This document shows, piece after piece, positions 57,085 to 64,000 of a DNA stretch of 64,000 nt (positions are counted from its first letter, which is position 1; each line of letters starts with the position of its first letter). A model generated the notes under the pieces. It was not told the DNA's origin. It did not search any database and saw only the letters and a program-made list of their open reading frames with translations. The position numbers were made by a program, and so were the translations under genes. Source of the DNA: Thelonectria olida (Eukaryota; Ascomycota; Sordariomycetes; Hypocreales; Nectriaceae); the NCBI GenBank assembly GCA_020736575.1, contig JAGPYM010000005.1, positions 1,302,001-1,366,000 of the forward strand, given 5' to 3'.

Positions 57085-59413
57085 ATGGACTTTCATGGAG
57101 AGTCACGGCCGATCGAGCCGAGTATTCGTAGATCGCCACCATCATTCATCTTCAGCTCATTGTCACCCGTTGTGGATGGAGACGTACGTTCTGCCTTGCC
57201 TTATAATGACGCAAATAGGAGTTAATTTCGACATCCTTAGACCTCGGACTCGAGACAAGTCTCTTATACACCACTTGTCACTGCTGATGATGATGATGAG
57301 CCCACACGGCCAGATACTCCGTCGAGGGACTATTCTCGACGTAACTCAGGTTCCACTGTACGCAACTCAATCGAACAGTCTCATCGGGGCGAAAGAAGCT
57401 CATCATCCTCCGATCCAACTTCAAAGTCGCCCAAGTCAACCCCAGTATTAGCAACTAGAAATGCACGCCCTAAAGAAATCAGTATCAAACGGGTGCTATC
57501 CGGCTGGTATCTCGAGATCCTTTGGTGCATCACAAGTGCAGGCTGTTTCTGTGCACTGTGCATTATCCTCTATCAGTTTGACGACCATCCTCTCCCGAAA
57601 TGGCCTCTTGGGTTAACAATCAACCCTGTCATTGCCTTTCTATCCACCGTCAGTCGCACAGGGTTCGTCGTTCCAGTGTGTGAAAGCATTTCGCAATTAA
57701 AATGGCTGTGGTATCGGAAAGAGAGACATCTGGCCGACTTTCAGGCTTTTGACGACGCCAGTCGAGGGCCATGGGGGAGTCTTAAATTGCTCGTTGTCAT
57801 GCGCACGAAGGCCTGGTAAGTTGATTCTATCACATCAAGATTATCTCTAGAGCCAGGACCAGAAACTGAGTGTCGGGGTACAGGATTCTCGCGCTGCTGC
57901 CTGCACTCGTCTTGGCTACCTCTCTGCTCACATCCACATTGACGCAGTCAGTAGTGGCATACCCATCCCGGTTTGAACCATTACCAAGTCTCCCTAATGC
58001 CACTGTGAGGCGAGCCGCTCAGTACTGGTCTTCCAGCCCAAGCGCTCACTGGCAAGGTGAGGATGAGACCATGCAACGCTCGGCTCCAACTAATAGTTTG
58101 ATCACTAGAATACTTCGTCGCAAAGGTGGCCAGCGAGATCTTCACGGGGCTCAATTACCCAATCGATGACGACCTTGAGATCAGCCGGCCTACTTGTGCA
58201 TCGAGCGAATGCAGCTGGCCCCTATTCAACACGCTCGAAGTATGTACTAAAACGTGGAACGTCACAAAGCATCTGAAATACGCGGTGAAGGATTACAGGC
58301 TTGTCAACATTTCCCTGCCCAACGGCGCATTCTTGGGAAGAGACGATAAAGAACCAATCAAGTCGCTCAACACCGATTTCGCCTGGCTTTCCACAGGTCA
58401 CGGCCCGGTGTCCTACGATGCTAACTCGTCCGAACTAACAAACACAGCACTTTCGAATTTCTTCCTTGTTTACGACTCTTCCAGAGTCTCTCCATCCGCG
58501 GTAGAGGTCCTCTTTCACCTCTGTGTGAATAGATACGACGTATCTATAAGCGAGAATATGGTATCACAGAGACTGAACAGTTCCTCGGCGAAAACAGTCG
58601 AAGAGCCTGTCGAAATCGAGGGTTTGGGGAGCAATTTCAACAGCACATCAATAGTTTCGCCCGACGACGAACAGGTCAAGTTTCCGATTGGCGGCCTCGG
58701 CTTGTCGATAATGGGAAGCGCCCTTGATGCGCTGCTAGACGGCACCTATAACGAATATGGCGGCGGGGATTCTCTAAGTTCGCCGGGGACTCGCTTTGGA
58801 ACATTGCTTCGAACCTCCACCCTCAAAAACCCGCTGGGACAGGGCGTAGAGGACCCGATCATGGGCGTGGTGGCCAACGTATCGCGGAACATTGCGGCCA
58901 GCTTATCAAAGGGGTGCGTGAATCCAGCCGCAGCCTGTGTTACCAATTTGCTGATCAACCTTGGTTTAGAATTATTACTACCAATGAAAACGACGGGTGA
59001 GTGCATTCAACAACGGCTTTGTTCGGGAACTTGCTAATCCAACCTTGCCGCTTAGAGCTGTCTCTAGGGCCCAGGTTAAAGGCGAGAATCTCGGTCCTGT
59101 GACCTTTGTTAGGGTTCGGTGGCCATGGCTACTACTACTTGGCTCTCAAATCGTGTTATCGGTGGTTTTCGTGGGTGTCGTGATTATGCGGACAGCTACT
59201 TCGGGCTTCGGAGTAATGAAGTCATCACTGCTGCCAGTCCTATTCGCCATCAACTCAGAGGAACGGGCGTCGATAGAAGCTGGCACAACTGAAAGGAAGT
59301 ATCAAGAGGAGTTTACGAAGATAGTTGAGGGAGCTCCGGGAGTTGTTGGGCAGTTTAGCACGGGGAGGTTGAGGCGTGGCTGGGTTTTGAGACGGCCCCA
59401 CAGAGAGATTTAA
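57085..59413 (+). CDS. DUF3176 multi-pass membrane protein
   Basis: Fungal-only family (Pfam DUF3176), function unknown. Five exons, 57085..57183, 57241..57815, 57884..58056, 58109..58996 and 59058..59413, give 696 residues. Cytosolic N-terminus about 120 residues long, Ser/Asp-rich. Then TM1 GWYLEILWCITSAGCFCALC (about 122-143), the family blocks LTINPVIAFLSTVSRTGFVV, ISQLKWLWYRKERHLADFQA and DASRGPWGSLKLL, and another helix ILALLPALVLATSLLTSTLT. A large extracytoplasmic domain with several N-glycosylation sites and scattered Cys (PTCASSECSWPLFNTLEVC) follows, then the last helix WPWLLLLGSQIVLSVVFVGV and a basic tail. Acceptor AGAG at 59056-59057 is selected by frame. Confidence 0.9.
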
Positions 59414-59931
59414 CTATGCAGTTTTGCAGTTACAATCTATTCTATCTGTCCATCTAACTAACGAAGATAGTAAAAAGGTTATAAAAGGGTAAAACTCCTT
59501 AAGTGCCTGTTAAAGTCTTCTATTACCTAAATATTATAAGGAGCTGAGGGTCGGGCGCCGAGGGAGCGTCGAGCCCGTGTGCCCTTGTTCGCTGTTGTGC
59601 GATCAGTCTCGCAACGAGTTGCGAGAATTGGCTGATCTTTTGGCTCTGCTGGATTGGTCTATCGACGGGTCAGTTACATCGCGCTAACTCTTACAATTAA
59701 TTAAATTATTATTTTTAAATCAAAATTCTTTTAACTAATATATTTATATCAAAAACCCTTTAGTTATCTAGTTTAAATGAATCTATTAGTCTAATAATAT
59801 CCCATTTTACCTATTTCTCTTATTATAGCCCGGATCCTTTTCTTCTTTCATTCTTCCTAAAGACTCGAGATATCTCTTACAACCTCTTCAGCTACAAATT
59901 TCCGTCACATATTGCAAGAAACTTTACGAAA
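59414..59931. other. AT-rich intergenic tract with inverted repeat
   Basis: 518 bp. 59440-59550 and 59690-59830 are strongly A/T-rich with many TA steps (TTAATTAAATTATTATTTTT), unlike the rest of the window, which suggests repeat-induced point mutation or an old inserted element. It holds the hairpin at 59601-59637 and the promoter of the next gene. Confidence 0.6.
59601..59637. repeat. Strong inverted repeat (hairpin)
   Basis: Two nested arms: GATCAG (59601-59606) pairs with CTGATC (59632-59637), and TCTCGCAAC (59607-59615) pairs with GTTGCGAGA (59618-59626) around a 2-nt centre, with a 5-nt bulge on the 3' side. Confidence 0.85.
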
Positions 59932-60600
59932 ATGAACGCAGTCACCGTTCTTCGCGGCTTCAGGGTCTCTGTGGCTACCCTTGATGCATTCCTCGAAGCG
60001 AATGGGATAGTCGAGACATTGGGTGCCCCTCGCTACTTTCACAAACACCCAGACGACGACCCAGTCTCGGTCCTTCTTTACAACAAGATCGTCAAAGCTG
60101 GCGGTCCTGAGGATAAGAACAAATTCCGCGTCGTTACGCCCTTGAGAAGAGGAGTTGACCTCTCTCGCGTCGCATATGTCACATATGCGTGGCTCTGCGT
60201 CTATGCTCATCTTGAGCTAAACCTTGAGCAACAGCTCCCGGAAGAAATTCCAAAGGGCTTTGAAGCGCTGAGAGAAGGAATTTTGTCGTTCGCCAAGGAG
60301 GAGCCTCTGGATATCAATAAGATTCCCAACGAGGGGAAGATGGGAACGTACATGGTGTTCACAGGCGATCCCTACGGGACATATTTTCCCCAAGAAATGG
60401 AAGACCGGACAAAGGTACGTCTGCAATAAAAAAGGAACCTGCACTCGCTCGTATCTAATTCATGTTGGCAGACTCCCCAGCACTGTGATGTGTGCCATAT
60501 GACCTTTGACAATCGACGCGAGGCATTTGCTTTGAGACAGGAGCATCGCATCGAAGTCCACGGGTCAAAGGAAGGGCTCGGCCCGCTGCCGGAACTTTGA
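59932..60600 (+). CDS. Uncharacterised protein with C-terminal C2H2-like motif
   Basis: Exons 59932..60414 and 60472..60600 (donor GTACGT, acceptor GGCAG, phase 0) give 203 residues. The N-terminal 160 residues are mixed alpha/beta in composition (VTVLRGFRVSVATLDAFLEA...). The spliced tail HCDVCHMTFDNRREAF...EHRIEVHG has Cys-x2-Cys and His-x4-His, with 16 residues between second Cys and first His rather than the usual 12, so it is only C2H2-like. No family recognised. Lies in the AT-rich accessory segment. Confidence 0.6.
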
Positions 60601-61251
60601 AGACGGATATTTATTTCCTTTTGGGAAGTAAATGATGGCGTTTCAGAGGTGGAAAGGGCAGTGTTATAGCCTGCTCTGAACACTGTTGACATGTAGCAAA
60701 TGTAGTTGGAACGTACGATGGGAGGTACAGAGTCAAGACATGGTATCCTGTAAAAACATATCTATAGCCTCATTCAACATGACGTGCCCCTCTTATTAGC
60801 TTGTTGTAGCACCGCATCGCTAAGAGAGATCGCTTGGAAGCTTAGCATGGCATAATTTGATTGACTCAGGTAGGCTTTGATATCAGGGTGTACACCATGC
60901 GTGAGTCAGGTCGTGGGCATTGCTGATATCTCACAGTTCCTGAGAATTGCGAGAAACCGAATGCTTCTATTGAAGCCAATGGCCGACCACGGAGGCCGCT
61001 GAGGAAATGGAGAATGTAATGAGGCGCCAAGACTACTCCCGCCCTAAAGATGTGAGACCAACACCGTCACTGGCATTCACTTCATGTTGGTTGAGCCCTG
61101 CTACTGTTCTCGGACGACGGCCTCCAGGAGAGAATCGGATTTCGCAACCTTGCCACATTACTATAACGGCGCTTAAAAACCACGGTGATTTCGCTCGAAT
61201 CATCACCTCGTTACTTTCCGTAGCATTTGAAGGGGTGCGTTTCTTGCATTG
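60601..61251. other. Convergent intergenic
   Basis: 651 bp between two convergent genes. No credible frame; ordinary composition. Confidence 0.5.
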
Positions 61252-63088
61252 TCAGCCTGCAAGTCTCCTAATATCCACCTTTTCAACCACTCTCCTCTGG
61301 AATTCGCCGGCAAAATCGGCGTCAAGTAGACGATCTCCCAAGTCTCCGCTGAGGCACGTTACTACGGCCTCTTCATAAGATGCACCCATTCTATGAGCAA
61401 GTCGTGTCTTTGCCTCTCTTAGAAAAGCTTCTCGGATCAAATTACCAGGTACTCCTTCCGTCGGTTGAACGCCACCATAGTATCCTTCCACCAAGTCGTC
61501 ATGCATTTCCCTCGCCGTCTGCCATAGCCCAATCTCCAAGAGAACAACACCAAGCGAGTAGATGTCGTGGATCTTGGAGAAACTAAGTCTAGGCAGGCCG
61601 TAGCGCTGTGGGTGTCGATAGACGTCGTGCTCGACATCTACAGCGTGAGGGAGCAGTCGCGTCGTGGCAGTGACTGGTCGCGACATTTCAAAATCGGTCA
61701 AGTATGGCCGAGTAAAGTCCATGCCGTCCTCGTCTCTGTTAGAGAAGAATTTGATGGCATGAGCACGAATGCTCTTGTGTAACCAGCCATCGGAATGAAA
61801 CGACCCGATAGATTGTGCAATCGTGTGCGCGACGTAGAACCGCTGCTTGAGGTCGAGCTTGAAGGATGGTTCCCGTTCTGGGTTCATGATCAGATCGTGG
61901 AGGCTTTGAGGCTGTTTGCTGCCGGCATTCTCGGGGTAATCGAATAGAAAAGCACACTTTTCTTGGTGGAGATTCCAAGCATAGGCATTGAGGCGTAGGG
62001 TGCGGAATCCGTGGCTCCCTGCCGCTCTGAGGAGCTGGGCAAGTTGCGGAGCATATGTTTCTCTCGTGATACTGGTCTTGCTCACCTCGGAATCGTCGAT
62101 AGAAGCAGCGCCGCTTTTCTTGTATTCGATTAGGATCCTGGGTCTCTCCATTATGGCTTCAGCTTCCTGCCATGAAAGCAGTGATTCTATAAACGGCAAG
62201 TCAGCCATAGTTCCAGGCCTCGAAGTAGAATGAGACATTACCGTCAACAACCTGAGCCATAGAAGAACTGCACTTGGAAGGAAGACTGAGATTTGCTAGA
62301 GCAATGTGTCCCTCAAAGATGTTCATGCTCTGTCCCAACTGAAGACGTAATCGATCTTGGAGCGCCTTATCCTCTGTGATGCCAAAGCCTCGGAGTAGGA
62401 TTCCCAACATATCTTCGAGGTTGTCGTTCCACTTCGTAAACTCAGCCAAGGTACCTTCCAGGTTATCTTTCAAGAACATCCAATGAACCCCTTCGGGTAG
62501 GCTTTTGAGTGATAGACTGGTCGAGGATGTCTTCGGTTTCGGGTTCCCAGAGCCGAAACCAAACAGCGATAAAGACCATCGCTTGTGACCCGGACCTTGA
62601 TTGACTCGCTTTTCTGTCGCAATTGCTTCATTTGCACTCGGGTTGACGTTGGGTGCATCTGCATGTCCCCTTAGGGTTTCTGTTTCGGCAGTGTTGAGGT
62701 TCTGAGATTGTGTTCTGGACTGGCCGAATTTTGTCGCTTCTCTCGTATACTCGCCGAGAATCTTCTGTAGTTTGGCAAAATGATCTTGCACAATCCTTAA
62801 ATACGGCTATGATTTGTGAGACGAAGTGTGGCTAGGCAATGAGGGGTTAATGCTTACTTCTGGTATTGACTTGAGGTAGTTGAGATCAAGTCCCTCGCCG
62901 TTCTCGGCGCCTAATATGCGAGAGAACTCATTCAGGCGTAAGATTTGGAGATCGAATTGGGTGCTAAGATCCGACTGTTCGCTCCGGATGTGTTTGGTGC
63001 TTCTCGTAACCTTCTGAATGAACTTGACTGTGCTATAGACATCTCGGGATGCCGTTACGATAGCTATGGCGAGGCTGATTGGCTCCAT
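61252..63088 (-). CDS. HeLo-domain pseudokinase
   Basis: Exons 62858..63088, 62242..62806 and 61252..62186 (donors GTAAGC and GTAATG; acceptors CATAG and TATAG) give 576 residues. The N-terminus MEPISLAIAIVTASRDVYST is the start of a HeLo domain, the membrane-targeting bundle of HET-S/LopB-type fungal cell-death proteins. The middle is mostly helical. The C-terminus (about 270-570) resembles a protein kinase but lacks catalytic residues: the HRD region reads WLHKSIRAHAIKF (catalytic Asp to Ser404, metal-binding Asn to Ala) and the DFG is TDFEMSR (Gly to Glu432). The APE-helix region KIHDIYSLGVVLLEIGLW matches fungal kinase-like homologs. The likely role is a signalling switch in programmed cell death or allorecognition; this is inference. 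Confidence 0.87.
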
Positions 63089-63569
63089 CTTTGCATCAAG
63101 GTGAGTTGTACATGACAGGAATAGGTTGTATCTTGCTTAGTTCGACAATTCAGACACTGGGCAACGAGCAGTTTTGTAATGCGATACATACTTGTTAGCC
63201 TCGTTCAGGCTACGACAGCGAGGCCACAATGCCAAGCACAACCTGCATCCAGCTTTTACGCCATAGGTGCCGATATGAGTGGCTCAGAGGCACCCAGGCC
63301 TCTGGAGTGCTCCATCACAATTGCAGTGCTTAGTTGAACTAGCTGAGATGCATAACAAGTGGCAGTTGACTACTGCAAGACGATGGCTGTGCCTCGTGCA
63401 TGGAAACGACTTTGCCCGGGATTGTCATGGCTGCCTTCTCGCCTCGGTTGTCCGCATTTTGGAGCCAAATGGAAGAGGCGGAGTAGATGTCAGCAATTCG
63501 CCGGCCGAGTTCGCATCGTCAGCCATTGAATCTCTTTACTTTTTGGGCACCTTTTCAAATGAATGCACC
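63089..63569. promoter_or_regulatory. Divergent promoter, HeLo pseudokinase / kinase
   Basis: 481 bp between outward-pointing start codons. No repeat or protein-like frame seen. Confidence 0.5.
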
Positions 63570-64000
63570 ATGTCCCTGGCTTCATGCTGGAGCCGTCCAG
63601 ATCGTACCAGAAGCCGCGTGAAGAAAGGACAACAGGCTCAAAAGCGTCTTCCGCCGAGCTCAAGATTGGCCATCATCCGCAACGAAGGCGACAAAGATCA
63701 CGTGGCAGTTCTCAGTCGCCTACTCAAAACATTAGAAGAGAACGAGGTCCCTGGGCCCCAATTGTTCCGCCTCCACAAGGAGTTTTCTAAGCCCCTTGGC
63801 GAAGGCAGTGAGGGCAATGTGCGGTGCATCAACATCGAGGGCGCGGCCCAGTACCACAAGCTTGACAAGAGGATTCGGTCGAAATGGCCGTTTGAGCTGA
63901 TTGCTATTAAGCAACACCGCAAATTGAGAGACGGGCGGCAAACCCGCGCACGACGAGCTGTGTCTGCCGAACCAGATCGGAACAATCTCGCAGCTCGTTT
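63570..64000 (+). CDS. Protein kinase, 5' part (cut by window edge)
   Basis: Open frame of 143 codons running off the right edge, starting MSLASCWSRPDRTRSRVKKG. From residue about 75 it enters a kinase domain: KPLGEGSEGNVRC is a canonical glycine-rich loop (Gly77, Gly79, Gly82, Val84) and LIAIKQH carries the ATP-anchoring Lys at about 114. The N-terminal 70 residues are basic, then LSRLLKTLEENEVPGPQLFR. Unlike its divergent partner on the minus strand, its ATP-binding motifs are intact. The rest of the domain and any fused effector region lie beyond the window. The start is the first in-frame Met and could be internal. Confidence 0.68.
   Translation, partial: MSLASCWSRPDRTRSRVKKGQQAQKRLPPSSRLAIIRNEGDKDHVAVLSRLLKTLEENEVPGPQLFRLHKEFSKPLGEGSEGNVRCINIEGAAQYHKLDKRIRSKWPFELIAIKQHRKLRDGRQTRARRAVSAEPDRNNLAAR

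Noticed and set aside
1..64000. tRNA and 5S rRNA genes
   Set aside because: GGTTCGA-like words (for example near 654 and 13572, and GGATTCGAAC at 31834) lack a matching A box or cloverleaf arms.

Overview
The window is nuclear DNA of a filamentous ascomycete (Pezizomycotina; a Sordariomycete is most likely). The evidence is short spliceosomal introns of about 48-120 bp with GT..AG ends and TAG/CAG acceptors, codon use rich in C-ending codons, CT-rich leaders, and fungal-only families (RTA1, DUF3176, VWA-Hint, HeLo). No tRNA, rRNA, CRISPR array or intact transposon was recognised. Exon limits were rebuilt by hand from splice signals and frame arithmetic; every multi-exon model except the disrupted one closes in frame.

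Region 1 (1-12.8 kb) is dense housekeeping DNA: the 3' part of ribosomal protein eL13; an armadillo-repeat SmgGDS-like protein divergent from PAM16 (mitochondrial import motor); a single-pass Ser/Thr-rich membrane protein; biotin-protein ligase BPL1 divergent from the twin-CX9C factor COA4; MGM101 (mtDNA recombination) with a 15-bp coding minisatellite; and a REEP/TB2-DP1 membrane-shaping protein. Three of the eight genes encode mitochondrial proteins.

Region 2 (12.8-36.4 kb) is gene-sparse: a VWA-Hint protein, a 34-residue eight-cysteine microprotein alone in about 6 kb, a GNAT acetyltransferase, and a 1177-residue disordered protein with about 8.5 kb of mostly empty DNA upstream.

Region 3 (36.4-54.7 kb) holds a disrupted F-box-like/coiled-coil gene with an in-frame TAG and a 1-nt frameshift in a G7 run, an RTA1 seven-helix protein, an FAD aromatic hydroxylase, a 3-ketoacyl-CoA thiolase, a coiled-coil protein, a two-helix membrane protein and an LRRC40-like leucine-rich-repeat protein.

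Region 4 (55-64 kb) is accessory in character: a DUF3176 membrane protein, an AT-rich tract with a strong inverted repeat, an orphan protein with a C2H2-like tail, and a divergent pair made of a HeLo-domain pseudokinase and a kinase with intact ATP-binding motifs that runs off the window. This pair resembles fungal cell-death/allorecognition loci. It and the cysteine-rich microprotein are the most promising leads.
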